A stretch of 64,000 nt of DNA from JALZKA01 sp033856515 (GTDB lineage Bacteria; Actinomycetota; Thermoleophilia; Solirubrobacterales; 70-9): contig JAWVEY010000031.1 of NCBI GenBank assembly GCA_033856515.1, forward strand, positions 6,586 to 70,585, given 5' to 3'. The notes under the pieces are model-generated. The model was not told the DNA's origin and did no database searches. It saw only the letters and a program-made list of their open reading frames with translations. Below are positions 30,705 to 39,496 of this stretch, one piece after another; positions within the stretch are counted from its first letter, which is position 1, and every line of letters begins with the position of its first letter. The translations under genes and the position numbers were made by a program.

Positions 30705-32438
30705 ATGACCACTGCCGCCCTCACCTCACGCCTCTTCAATCCCTCGACGTTCGACGCCGCCGAGTTCGACCCGGCGACCCAACGCCTCTTTCGCGCGACG
30801 ATCGACTGGTTCGAGGCCAAGGGCCAAGCCCAGATCGCCGAGGAGGTTCGCAAGGACGAGTGGTACGGCGACTTCATCGAGTTCCTGGCGAGCGAGCGCG
30901 CCTTCGCGATCCTGCTCACTCCCGCGCGCGACGGGGCCGGCGACCCGGACAAGCGCTGGGACACTGCCCGCAACGCCGCCTTCAACGAGATCCTGGGCTT
31001 TTACGGCTTGCCCTACTGGTACGCGTGGCAGGTCACGATCCTCGGCCTTGGGCCGATCTGGCAGTCGGACAACGACGACGCCCGCGCACGTGCGGCCGAG
31101 CTCCTCGAGGACGGTGCGATCTTCGCCTTCGGCCTCTCCGAGCGCGACCACGGCGCCGACATCTACTCGACCGACATGGTCCTGACCCCAGACGGCGAGG
31201 GCGGCTTCTCTGCCAGCGGAGGCAAGTACTACATCGGCAACGGAAACCTGGCCGGGATGGTCTCGGTATTCGGCCGGCGCGCGGATGTGGACGGACCGGA
31301 GGGATATGTGTTCTTCGCCGCGGACTCAGCGCACGACGCCTACCTCCTCCGCAAGAACGTCGTGTACGGCCAGATGTATGTGAGCGCGTTCGACCTCGAG
31401 GGCTACCCAGTCCGCCCCGAGGACATCCTCCACACGGGGCCGGAAGCGTTCGAGGCCGCGCTGAACACGATCAACGTCGGCAAGTTCAACCTGGGCTTCT
31501 GCGCGATCGGCATGGCGGAGCACTGCTTCTATGAAACGGTCGCCCAGGCCGAGGGGCGCGTCCTGTTCGGTAAGCGGGTGACCGAGTTCGGGCAGGTCCG
31601 CCGCATCCTCTCTGAGGCATACGCCCGCCTGCTGGCGACGAAGCTCTACGGCGCGCGAGCGGTCGACTACGTGCGGTCCGCATCACGGGAGGACCGCCGC
31701 TACCTCCTCTTCACCCCCATCAACAAGATGCAGGTGACGATGGAGGGCGAGCGGATCGTGAGCCTCCTTGGCGAGGTCATCTCGGCGAAGGGCTATGAGC
31801 GCGACTCCTACTTCGAGAGCGCGAAGAACATAATCGGCGGCCTTCCAAAGCTGGAGGGGACCGTCCATGTGAACCTGGCGCTGGCGCTCAAGTTCCTGCC
31901 GGGCTACCTGTTTGGGACCACGGAGTTCGAGCCCGTCCCGGTCAGACGCGAGCCGGACGACGACGCCTTCCTCTTCGCCCAGGGCCCGACACGCGGGCTC
32001 AGCGGGATCACCTTCGCCAACTGGCGCCCCGCGTTCGATGCCTTCGGCGACGTGCCCAACGTCGCACTGTTCCGCGAGCAGGCGGAGCGGTTGGTCGCGA
32101 TGGTCTCCGATGCCCCGCTCACGCCCGACCAGATGAAGGTCGACCTCGATTTCCAGCAGGCGCTGGCCCAGGTCTTCACGCTCATCCCCTACGGTCAGCT
32201 GATCCTCGAGGAGGCGGAGGTCGAGGAAACGCCCGCGGACATCGTCGACCTGGTGTTCGAGTGGCTCGTGCGGGACTTCTCCCGGCTCGCCCTCGACCTC
32301 CACGGCAAGGCGTCCTCGACGCCCGAACAGCAGGAGTGGGTGCTCGGCAGCATCCGCAAGCCCGTGATCGATCCCGAGCGCGAGGACCGGATCTACGCAG
32401 AGGTCCGCGCGCTCGCCGGGGCGTACCAGCAGAGCTAG
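30705..32438 (+). CDS. Acyl-CoA dehydrogenase/oxidase-like flavoprotein
   Basis: This is 577 residues, longer than ordinary acyl-CoA dehydrogenases (about 380) and nearer the acyl-CoA oxidase size. IFAFGLSERDHGADIYSTDM is the acyl-CoA dehydrogenase middle-domain signature, then SASGGKYYIGNGNLAGMVSVFGR. VLFGKRVTEFGQVRRILSEAYARLLATKLYGARAVDYV lies in the C-terminal helical domain. A C-terminal extension of about 130 residues follows. It should oxidise an acyl-CoA at the alpha-beta bond with FAD. The natural substrate is not known; an acyl-CoA ligase lies 2.5 kb away. Confidence 0.85.
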   Translation: MTTAALTSRLFNPSTFDAAEFDPATQRLFRATIDWFEAKGQAQIAEEVRKDEWYGDFIEFLASERAFAILLTPARDGAGDPDKRWDTARNAAFNEILGFYGLPYWYAWQVTILGLGPIWQSDNDDARARAAELLEDGAIFAFGLSERDHGADIYSTDMVLTPDGEGGFSASGGKYYIGNGNLAGMVSVFGRRADVDGPEGYVFFAADSAHDAYLLRKNVVYGQMYVSAFDLEGYPVRPEDILHTGPEAFEAALNTINVGKFNLGFCAIGMAEHCFYETVAQAEGRVLFGKRVTEFGQVRRILSEAYARLLATKLYGARAVDYVRSASREDRRYLLFTPINKMQVTMEGERIVSLLGEVISAKGYERDSYFESAKNIIGGLPKLEGTVHVNLALALKFLPGYLFGTTEFEPVPVRREPDDDAFLFAQGPTRGLSGITFANWRPAFDAFGDVPNVALFREQAERLVAMVSDAPLTPDQMKVDLDFQQALAQVFTLIPYGQLILEEAEVEETPADIVDLVFEWLVRDFSRLALDLHGKASSTPEQQEWVLGSIRKPVIDPEREDRIYAEVRALAGAYQQS

Positions 32439-32487
32439 CCCACGATTTCACTCGAGCTGAGTGCGAATCCGGATGTAGAGTTCATCC

Positions 32488-34038
32488 ATGAGGTTCGGGG
32501 CTTGGATGACACTCGCGGTGGCTTTGTCCTTTGCTGCTCCTGAGTCCGCCGCGGCAAAGCCCCAGCGCTACCCGGGCGCGGTCCCTTGCGATACCAAGCT
32601 CCAGCGGTGCATCGACAAGTCCCCGAAGGGCACCAAGATCCGCATCGCAAAGAACGCGGCCATCAAGGAAGCGCTGACGATCCGAAAGAGCGTGTCGCTC
32701 CAGCCGGCCGGGGGATTCCACCCGGTGATCGGGTCCACCACAGATGAGTTGGATCTCGACGTTGGGCAGCGGGGTTCGCGGAAGGTCAAGGTTGCCTTCC
32801 GGAAGATCGAGTTCCGGAACATTGAGATCATCGTGGACTTCGACGGCGGGTCCGGCCACCGCTTCACGCTCGAGGATTCCACCATTGCGAACCCGCTCGG
32901 GGATTCGAGCGGCGTCGACGTTTCCGCCTTGCAGCCAGGCCGAATCGCGATCCAGAACAACGAGCTCGCTACGAAGGGCGCCCCAATCGACGTCGACGCG
33001 GCGCCCGCGGCAGGTGAGCTGGCAGTGACCATCGCCAACAACCGGGTCACGACGTCCGACGTGCCTGCCGGCGTGGACACGAACGATTCGGCCAGCGGGA
33101 TCGATCTGTTCGTGGGGGGCACGGGGCAAGCCGAAGTGGACATCTACAGCAACCTCGTGTACGGGGTAGCTGGGTGCAACTGCGGCGGGGCCGCTGGGAT
33201 CGAGATCAGTGGAGACGCCGCCGATGGGACCGTGAACGTGGTGGGGAACACATCCGACGACGCGCAGTTCGCCTCGTCCGGGCTAGAGGTAAACGATGGC
33301 GACCCGGGCAGCCTGACGGTGAACATCTTCGACAACATCATCTCCAACGCAAGCGAGGCCGTTGTCGACTTGCCGTCCATCGCCGATCCTGGCCTGACGA
33401 TCACGCACGACTTCAACGACGCATACGACCCCGGTGATCCCGCGAACTACGGCGACTATCCGCCCGGGCCAAACTCGGATGCGGAGGATCCCCTGTTTGT
33501 GAATGCGGCCGCCGCCGACTACCGGCTCCAGAGTGGCTCTCCGCAGAAGCAGCAAGGCCTGGTCTGCCCACCGGGCGGTCAGAGCGCAACCGACCTGGCC
33601 GGGAACGACCGGGTCGAGCGCGTCCTAGGGCAGGGTGCCTTCGTCACTCCCGGGGCATTCGGGTTCGCCTCATCGCCGCCGGATGGGAGCCTTTTCCTCG
33701 GCAGCGAGCTTGCGGACGACCTCGACGGAGGAGCGGTAAGCGAAGTGTTTTGCACCTATGGCGGCGATGACACCGTCACAGGCGGTGGAGGCGGCGATGT
33801 CGTGTTCGGCGGACTGGGCGGAGACGAGGTCGGAGGAGACGCAGGAGACGACTACATATATGGAGAGGCCGGGCAGGACGTGATCGATGGCGGGACCGGA
33901 AGCGATTACCTCTCGGGCGGCGATGACTTCGATGTGATCGAGGCTCACGACGGCATCGAGGGGAACGACGTCCTCGACGGCGGGGGCGGCGTCGACTCGT
34001 GCAACCCCGACCCGTCCGACCTCTTCACGAACTGCTGA
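32488..34038 (+). CDS. Secreted parallel beta-helix protein with C-terminal RTX repeats
   Basis: This is 516 residues. The signal peptide is MTLAVALSFAAPESAAA. Residues about 30-330 show right-handed beta-helix traits: IRIAKNAAIKEALTIRKSVSLQP, RIAIQNNELATKGAPIDV, VTIANNRVTTSDV, IYSNLVYGVAG and VNIFDNIISNASEAVVDL. The block DPLFVNAAAADYRLQSGSP is the usual end of such helices. Residues 410-510 are GGxGxDx calcium-binding repeats (GGDDTVTGGGGGDVVFGGLGG). An extracellular polysaccharide-binding or structural role is inferred; no catalytic site is seen. Confidence 0.85.
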   Translation: MRFGAWMTLAVALSFAAPESAAAKPQRYPGAVPCDTKLQRCIDKSPKGTKIRIAKNAAIKEALTIRKSVSLQPAGGFHPVIGSTTDELDLDVGQRGSRKVKVAFRKIEFRNIEIIVDFDGGSGHRFTLEDSTIANPLGDSSGVDVSALQPGRIAIQNNELATKGAPIDVDAAPAAGELAVTIANNRVTTSDVPAGVDTNDSASGIDLFVGGTGQAEVDIYSNLVYGVAGCNCGGAAGIEISGDAADGTVNVVGNTSDDAQFASSGLEVNDGDPGSLTVNIFDNIISNASEAVVDLPSIADPGLTITHDFNDAYDPGDPANYGDYPPGPNSDAEDPLFVNAAAADYRLQSGSPQKQQGLVCPPGGQSATDLAGNDRVERVLGQGAFVTPGAFGFASSPPDGSLFLGSELADDLDGGAVSEVFCTYGGDDTVTGGGGGDVVFGGLGGDEVGGDAGDDYIYGEAGQDVIDGGTGSDYLSGGDDFDVIEAHDGIEGNDVLDGGGGVDSCNPDPSDLFTNC

Positions 34039-34076
34039 GAGCCGGGCGCCGGCACCTTTCGGAATAAGGTCGTCCC

Positions 34077-34970
34077 ATGCGCGTACTCGTGACCGGTGCA
34101 AGCGGATTCGTCGGGGGCGTCGCATGTGACGTGCTGCGTGATCGAGGCCATGAAGTCCATGCCCTCGTCCGCCGCCCCGGAAGCCACCCCGCGGGCACGA
34201 AGGCGGTGACGGGCGACTTGGCCGACGGCAACACTCTCGCCAACGCGGTCTCCGAAGCGTCGCCCGAAGCGATCCTGCACCTGGCCGCCGAGATCGCCTC
34301 GCAGCGAAATGAGGACCGGATCCGCGAGGTCAACGTCGAGGGTACGCGCCGGCTGATTAGCGCTGCCGAGACTGCCGGCGTGCGGCGCATCGTCTTCACC
34401 TCCACCGTCGTCACTGGCGAGGCCGGTGGAGCTCTGCTCACCGAGGATGCGCCGCTTCCGGTCGAGACCCCATACGGCAAGAGCAAGCAGGAGGGTGAAC
34501 GCCTGGTTCTCGCCAGCGGGCTCGAGGGCATCGTGATCCGCCCGTCGCACGTTTACGGGCCGGGCGGCTGGTACGCGACCGAGCTCATCCCACTGCTAAA
34601 ACGGCCGGGGCGCTTTGCGGTCATCGGTAATGGCAGGAATCTCTGGGACGTCGTCCACGTCGAGGACGTTGCCGCCGCTTGCGCCGACGCGCTGGAGCGG
34701 GCGAATCCGGGAACGGTCTTCCACTGCGCTGATGACGAGCCGATCACCTACTACGACTTCATGGCGTTGACCGCGAAGGAGCTGGGCCTCAGAGCACCGC
34801 GGCGAATCCCGGCCGGGATCGCACGGCTGGCGGCGGGCCGCCACACCGTCGCTGCAGTCACACGCTCAGCGCGATCTTCGAACGCAAAGCTGAAAGCCGA
34901 GCTCGGCTGGAGGCCGCGCTACGCCACAGCCGCCGAGGGAGTGCCCGCGGCAGTCGCCCAGATGAGCTGA
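34077..34970 (+). CDS. NAD-dependent epimerase/dehydratase (extended SDR)
   Basis: This is 297 residues. MRVLVTGASGFVGGVACDVL carries the TGxxGxxG nucleotide-binding motif, and YGKSKQEGERLV contains the YxxxK catalytic pair. IRPSHVYGPGGWYATELIPLL and DVVHVEDVAAACADALERA are characteristic of extended SDRs acting on sugar nucleotides or related substrates. Ending in ELGWRPRY is typical. It converges on the acyl-CoA ligase gene with a four-base gap. Confidence 0.88.
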   Translation: MRVLVTGASGFVGGVACDVLRDRGHEVHALVRRPGSHPAGTKAVTGDLADGNTLANAVSEASPEAILHLAAEIASQRNEDRIREVNVEGTRRLISAAETAGVRRIVFTSTVVTGEAGGALLTEDAPLPVETPYGKSKQEGERLVLASGLEGIVIRPSHVYGPGGWYATELIPLLKRPGRFAVIGNGRNLWDVVHVEDVAAACADALERANPGTVFHCADDEPITYYDFMALTAKELGLRAPRRIPAGIARLAAGRHTVAAVTRSARSSNAKLKAELGWRPRYATAAEGVPAAVAQMS

Positions 34971-34974
34971 CGCG

Positions 34975-36627
34975 TTACGAGTACAGAGCTTCGATCTCGG
35001 CGGCGTACTTCTCGGCGATCGGCGTACGCTTGAGCTTCATCGTCGGGGTCAGTTCCTCTCCACCGGGCAGCCAGTCGACCGGAAGGACCTTGAAGCGCTT
35101 GATCTGCTCCACGCGGCTCAGATGCTCGTTCGCCTCCGCCACCCCGCGCTCGATCTCGGCGAGAACCGATGCGTCCTCGGCCATCGCGTCAGCCGATGAA
35201 TCGAGCCCATGCTCGTCGGCCCACTTCGCGGCGACGTCGGGGTCGAGGACGATCAGCGCCACGTTGTAGGGCCGCCGATCGCCGATCGTGACCGTCTGGC
35301 CGATCAACGGGCTCGAGCTCTTCACCCGCGACTCGATATTGGCCGGCGACATGTTCTTGCCGGCGGCGTTGATGATCAGCTCCTTCTTGCGGTCGACGAT
35401 CTTGACGTAACCATCCTCGTCGATCTCGGCGATGTCACCGGTATGCATCCAGCCCTCGTCGTCGATCGCCTCAGCCGTCCGTTCGGGGTCACCGCGGTAG
35501 CCCTTCATAAGGATCGGGCCGCGGCAGAGCAACTCCCCGTCATCGGCGAGCTTGACCTCCACGCCATCCATCGGAGGCCCGACCGTGCCGAGCTTGATCT
35601 TGTCCGGCGGATTGCACGTCGCAACGCAGGTCAGCTCCGACATTCCCCAGACCTCGCACATCGGCAGTCCGAGGTCCTGGAAGTACTGGAGAAGTTCGAC
35701 CGGAGACGGCGCTGCGCCCACGAAAGCGATCCGGCACTCGTCAAGGCCGATCTTCTCGAGGACCCCCTTGCGCGCCTCCTCTGGAAGCGCGGCCGGATCT
35801 GTGATGCCCTGCGCCTCCAGCGCACCCTTGAGCTTCTCCCAGACTCGCGGAACCGCGACCCAGAACGTCGGTCTGACGTCGGGCAATGCGGCAGCGATCA
35901 TCCTGGGATCGTCCACCTGTGTGATCTGGATCCCGAAGACCATCGGGTTGTAGTGCGAGGTCTGCCGGTCGGCCATGTGAGCGTGCGGCAAGTACGAGGT
36001 GCAACGCTCGCCGGCGGCCAGCGGGACGACGCCGTTGAAGCCGAGTGACTCGGCAAGGATGTTCGCGTGCGTGAGCTGCACGCCCTTGGGCGGCCCGGTG
36101 GTGCCGGACGTGTAGCAAAGGGTGACCAGATCCTCAGGCTCGACCGCACGCCACGCGGCCTCGAAGTCGAAGTCCTCGGAGCCGCCGCTCTCGAGCTCCT
36201 CGAGGCCGATCGTCCCTTCCGGGGCACCGTCGACGCACACGATGTGCTCGATCTCATCGACGCCAGCGGCCTTGATCGTGTCGAGGAACTGCGTTTCGGT
36301 CACAACGACGCGGTTGCCGGCATTCCCGAACAGGTAGGCGATCTGCTCGGGAGCCGAGGTGTTGTAGATCGAGAACGGAGTCGCGCCGAGGTGCATCGCT
36401 GCGGTGTCGCAGACGCTGAACTCGGGCCGGTTCGTGAGCATCATCGCCACCGTGTCGCCGCGCTTGACGCCGATCGCGTCGAGCCCGGCGGCAACCGAGC
36501 GAACTCTGGCCGCGTAGTCAGCAAACGTCAGCTCGACAGCGCCACCCGGCGTGCGGAGAGCGACGAGGTCGGGGTGCTCCGCAACCGTCCCTTGAAACGC
36601 CTCGCAAAGGGTGCGGGGTTCGGTCAT
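34975..36627 (-). CDS. Long-chain acyl-CoA ligase (AMP-forming)
   Basis: This is 550 residues. The AMP-binding P-loop is VTLCYTSGTTGPPKGVQLTH. Further family motifs are CEVWGMSELTCVATCNPP (A5), GWMHTGDIAEIDEDGYVKIVDRKKELIINAAGKNMSP (A7-A8) and LTPTMKLKRTPIAEKY, whose Lys near the C-terminus is catalytic. This is the FadD/FAA-type layout with the N-terminal EAFQGTVAEHPDLVALR. It would activate a fatty or other hydrophobic acid. The start overlaps the VOC gene stop by four bases (ATGA), so the two are co-translated. Confidence 0.92.
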   Translation of the reverse strand: MTEPRTLCEAFQGTVAEHPDLVALRTPGGAVELTFADYAARVRSVAAGLDAIGVKRGDTVAMMLTNRPEFSVCDTAAMHLGATPFSIYNTSAPEQIAYLFGNAGNRVVVTETQFLDTIKAAGVDEIEHIVCVDGAPEGTIGLEELESGGSEDFDFEAAWRAVEPEDLVTLCYTSGTTGPPKGVQLTHANILAESLGFNGVVPLAAGERCTSYLPHAHMADRQTSHYNPMVFGIQITQVDDPRMIAAALPDVRPTFWVAVPRVWEKLKGALEAQGITDPAALPEEARKGVLEKIGLDECRIAFVGAAPSPVELLQYFQDLGLPMCEVWGMSELTCVATCNPPDKIKLGTVGPPMDGVEVKLADDGELLCRGPILMKGYRGDPERTAEAIDDEGWMHTGDIAEIDEDGYVKIVDRKKELIINAAGKNMSPANIESRVKSSSPLIGQTVTIGDRRPYNVALIVLDPDVAAKWADEHGLDSSADAMAEDASVLAEIERGVAEANEHLSRVEQIKRFKVLPVDWLPGGEELTPTMKLKRTPIAEKYAAEIEALYS

Positions 36628-37259
36628 CGAGGCCGGATCATATGTCGATTGCCGCGGATCTCAAGCTCGATCTCGATGATTCCGGGTGAGCGCTGGTCGG
36701 CCTCAAAGCGGCAGCCGGGGATCTCCCCGCCGCCGGCGCTCTCCCAGCGAGCGGCCACCGCGCTCGGGTCGGCAACTCCCACCGTCAGGCCCTTCACTTC
36801 CCCGGGAACGGAGCGCTCGTTCCAGCCTTCGCCGCCCCACCGCCAAGATTCAGGCGGCCGAGGCTCGGAGAGGGCGACGATCGCGCGCATATCCCCGGGA
36901 TGGAGGTGCACCTCGGCGATGTCGTCGAGCTCGACCTGGAACACCTCGCGCAGTTCGGCGGCTCGCACTCGCTCGCGGGCGGCCAAGACGTCCTCGACCT
37001 GGACCATCGCCATGTAGCCGCAGACGGCCCCTCCTGAACGCTCGAGCTGGCGCGCCGCGGTCTGAGCCCCGGCCTCGGTCCCGACCGGAGAGACAACCTC
37101 CAGAAAGGTGTCCCCGATCGCGAACACCGCGTTCGTCAGGCCGAAGTACCCAACTGTCGGGTCACGATACGGCTCGCCCAGGCCGAACTCGTCGCGAAGC
37201 TGCATAACCGTTGCGTCCAGATCCCGGGCGGCGAGCACCGCTTGTCGAAGTCGTGGCAT
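36624..37259 (-). CDS. Glyoxalase-like (VOC fold) protein
   Basis: This is 211 residues from the ATG at 37259 (MPRLRQAVLAARDLDATVMQL); eleven upstream codons are left out. The segment VGYFGLTNAVFAIGDTFLEVVSPV with AVCGYMAMVQVEDVLAARERV is a glyoxalase-like two-module VOC arrangement. Metal ligands are not obvious. A second protein of the same kind lies at 38809-39408 across the divergent operon, and both accompany a CoA ligase and a monooxygenase. A role in binding or converting a pathway intermediate is inference. Confidence 0.75.
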   Translation of the reverse strand: MPRLRQAVLAARDLDATVMQLRDEFGLGEPYRDPTVGYFGLTNAVFAIGDTFLEVVSPVGTEAGAQTAARQLERSGGAVCGYMAMVQVEDVLAARERVRAAELREVFQVELDDIAEVHLHPGDMRAIVALSEPRPPESWRWGGEGWNERSVPGEVKGLTVGVADPSAVAARWESAGGGEIPGCRFEADQRSPGIIEIELEIRGNRHMIRPR

Positions 37260-37327
37260 GCGGCGCTCGACGCTAACGGAACCCGGGATCACACAACGCC
37301 ATCGCTCCGCCGGGTAGGTTGCCCCCG

Positions 37328-38812
37328 ATGGCCCCCAAGAAGCGCAACCCGCGCGTCGTGATCGTGGGCGCCGGCATGTCGGGGATCGCGATGGGCGTCG
37401 CTCTGAAGCGGGCGGGCTTCAACGACTTCGTGATGCTCGAGAAGGGCTCCGACGTCGGTGGCACCTGGTACTGGAACCACTACCCCGGTCTGTCGTGCGA
37501 CGTTCCCTCGCAGCTCTACCAGTATTCGTTCCACTTGAAGCCCGATTGGAAGCGGGTGTTCGCGACTCAGGACGAGATCCTCGACTACCACCGCGAGGTC
37601 CTCGATGAGTTCGGCCTTCGGCCTCACCTCAGGCTCGACACGGAGGTGACCGAGGCACGCTGGAACGGCGAGGAATGGGAGGTCAAGGCCGGCGGCGAAA
37701 CGGAGCGTGCCGACTTCGTCGTCATGGCGACGGGGGTCCTCCACCACCCGAACGTGCCTGACATCCCGGGCCTCGAGGACTTCGGGGGAACGACGCTCCA
37801 TAGCGCGCGATGGGATGACGATGTCGACTACGCAGGCAAGCGAGTCGCGGTGATCGGCACCGGCTCGACGGGCGTTCAGCTCGTTTCGGCGATGCAGCGC
37901 GACGCCGAGCAGGTGACTCTCTTCACGCGCAGCCCGCAATGGGTGCTGTGGGGCCCGACCGAGATGCGCCAGCCAGCGATTGTCTCGGAGCTGATGCGCC
38001 GCGTTCCCCTCCTCAACCGCGCCGTCTTCGAGGGGCTCCTCCAGGCGTCGTGGATCTTTACCGACATCGTCACCCGCCCGTCCTGGCGGCGCCGCCTCCT
38101 TCAGGCCTCGGCGAGGCGCAGGCTGAACTCGATCCGCGACAACGAGTTGAGAGAACGGGTCACGCCCGGCTACGAGCCGCTGTGCAAGCGCCAGGTGGTC
38201 TCGGGCAGCTTCCTGCGGGCGATCCAGAAACCCAATGTCGAGGTCGTCACCGAGGCGATTGACCACGTGAGCGCGGACGGGATCGTTACGGCCGACGCGA
38301 AGTCACGCGAGTTCGACCTGGTCGCCCTGGCGACCGGCTTCAAGGCACACAACTACATGCGCCCGATGAACCTGATCGGGCGCGACGGCATCACGATCGA
38401 CGAGGCATGGCAGGACGGCCCTCGCGCGTACCGGATGATGGCCATCTCGGGCTTCCCCAATCTCTTCTCGATCCTGGGACCCAACTCGCCGGTCGGCTCT
38501 CTCCCTCTGCACCACGCCGCTGAGCTGTCCTCCTACTACATCGTGCGCTGGCTCGAGCGGTTCGCAAGCGGCGAGATCGACTCTGTCGAGCCAACCGAGG
38601 AGGCGACGGACGAGTTCAACGCGCAGGTCGCCGAAGCGCTCGGCCCCACGGTCTGGAACACCGGCTGCAACTCCTGGTATCAGCGAGCCGATGGCACCAT
38701 CGATCTCTTTCCCTTCAACCGCGCGACGATGAAGCGCATGCTGGGTGAGCCCGAAGACGCGCATTTCCACCTCGTTCAGGATGGACAACCAGTCTCTGCC
38801 GGCTCGCGGTGA
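37328..38812 (+). CDS. Flavin monooxygenase of Baeyer-Villiger type
   Basis: This is 494 residues from the ATG at 37328. VVIVGAGMSGIAMGVALKRAGF is the FAD-binding Rossmann motif, and KRVAVIGTGSTGVQLVSAM is the NADPH-binding one. Between them, FGGTTLHSARWDD fits the type I Baeyer-Villiger fingerprint FxGxxxHxxxW exactly. GSDVGGTWYWNHYPGLSCDVPSQLYQYSF is also typical. The enzyme would insert oxygen next to a carbonyl, giving an ester or lactone. It is coupled to the next VOC gene by a GTGA overlap and is divergent from the acyl-CoA ligase operon. Confidence 0.9.
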   Translation: MAPKKRNPRVVIVGAGMSGIAMGVALKRAGFNDFVMLEKGSDVGGTWYWNHYPGLSCDVPSQLYQYSFHLKPDWKRVFATQDEILDYHREVLDEFGLRPHLRLDTEVTEARWNGEEWEVKAGGETERADFVVMATGVLHHPNVPDIPGLEDFGGTTLHSARWDDDVDYAGKRVAVIGTGSTGVQLVSAMQRDAEQVTLFTRSPQWVLWGPTEMRQPAIVSELMRRVPLLNRAVFEGLLQASWIFTDIVTRPSWRRRLLQASARRRLNSIRDNELRERVTPGYEPLCKRQVVSGSFLRAIQKPNVEVVTEAIDHVSADGIVTADAKSREFDLVALATGFKAHNYMRPMNLIGRDGITIDEAWQDGPRAYRMMAISGFPNLFSILGPNSPVGSLPLHHAAELSSYYIVRWLERFASGEIDSVEPTEEATDEFNAQVAEALGPTVWNTGCNSWYQRADGTIDLFPFNRATMKRMLGEPEDAHFHLVQDGQPVSAGSR

Positions 38813-39408
38813 GAGTCGCTGCCCTCCGCATCGGCGGCAAGCACGAGGAATGGCGTGAGCTCGGCTTCGACGTCGATAACGACGGCGTCGCAGTGCTCGG
38901 CGGCGTGCGTCTCGAACTGCTGCCGGCCGCCAAGCAGGGCGCGATCGAATCCTGGGCGCTCGAGGGCGCCGACCTGCCCGGCTCGATCGACGGGCTGCCC
39001 ACCGAATCCGGCACCCGAGGCGAGCGGGAAGCTGACAATCCCAACGGGGCGACCGCGATCGACCATCTGGTCGTCTTCACGCCCTCGCTCGAGCGCACGA
39101 GCGCGGCTTTTCAAGACGTAGGCGTCGAGTGCCGGCGGGTGCGCGAAGCCGGCGGCGGGATACGCCAGGGGTTCTTCCTCATGGATGACCTGCTGATCGA
39201 GGTCGTCGAAGGAACGGGCCTCTCAGAAGGCGCACCGGCGCGCTTCTGGGGCATCACCGCCGTGGTGTCCGACATCCACCACGCGGCAAGCCTGCTGGGC
39301 GACAAGCTCGGCACGGCGAAGGACGCCGTCCAGCCGGGCCGGCGGATCGCAACGGTCAAACCGGAGGCCTCCGGCGGGCTCCCGCTCGCCCTGATCTCAC
39401 CGCGCTAG
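38809..39408 (+). CDS. Glyoxalase-like (VOC fold) protein, second copy
   Basis: This is 199 residues starting at GTG 38809, which overlaps the stop of the monooxygenase gene (GTGA). ATAIDHLVVFTPSLERTSAAFQDVGVECRRVRE opens the VOC half, then GFFLMDDLLIEVVEG and FWGITAVVSDIHHAASLLGDKLG. It is related in layout to the protein at 36624-37259. No clear metal site is seen. Tight coupling to the monooxygenase suggests that it handles the same substrate or product. Confidence 0.75.
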   Translation: MRVAALRIGGKHEEWRELGFDVDNDGVAVLGGVRLELLPAAKQGAIESWALEGADLPGSIDGLPTESGTRGEREADNPNGATAIDHLVVFTPSLERTSAAFQDVGVECRRVREAGGGIRQGFFLMDDLLIEVVEGTGLSEGAPARFWGITAVVSDIHHAASLLGDKLGTAKDAVQPGRRIATVKPEASGGLPLALISPR

Positions 39409-39496
39409 TCACTTGGCCAGGACTCGCTTGACAGCCTTGATGACCAACCCGTCGGCCTGAGCTACTCGTCCGCCGAAAAGCAGTATTACTTGAGGA

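Noticed and set aside
39428..39490. Sigma-70 promoter with TTGACA before the MFS gene
   Set aside because: The -35-like hexamer has no acceptable -10 box at 16-18 bases.
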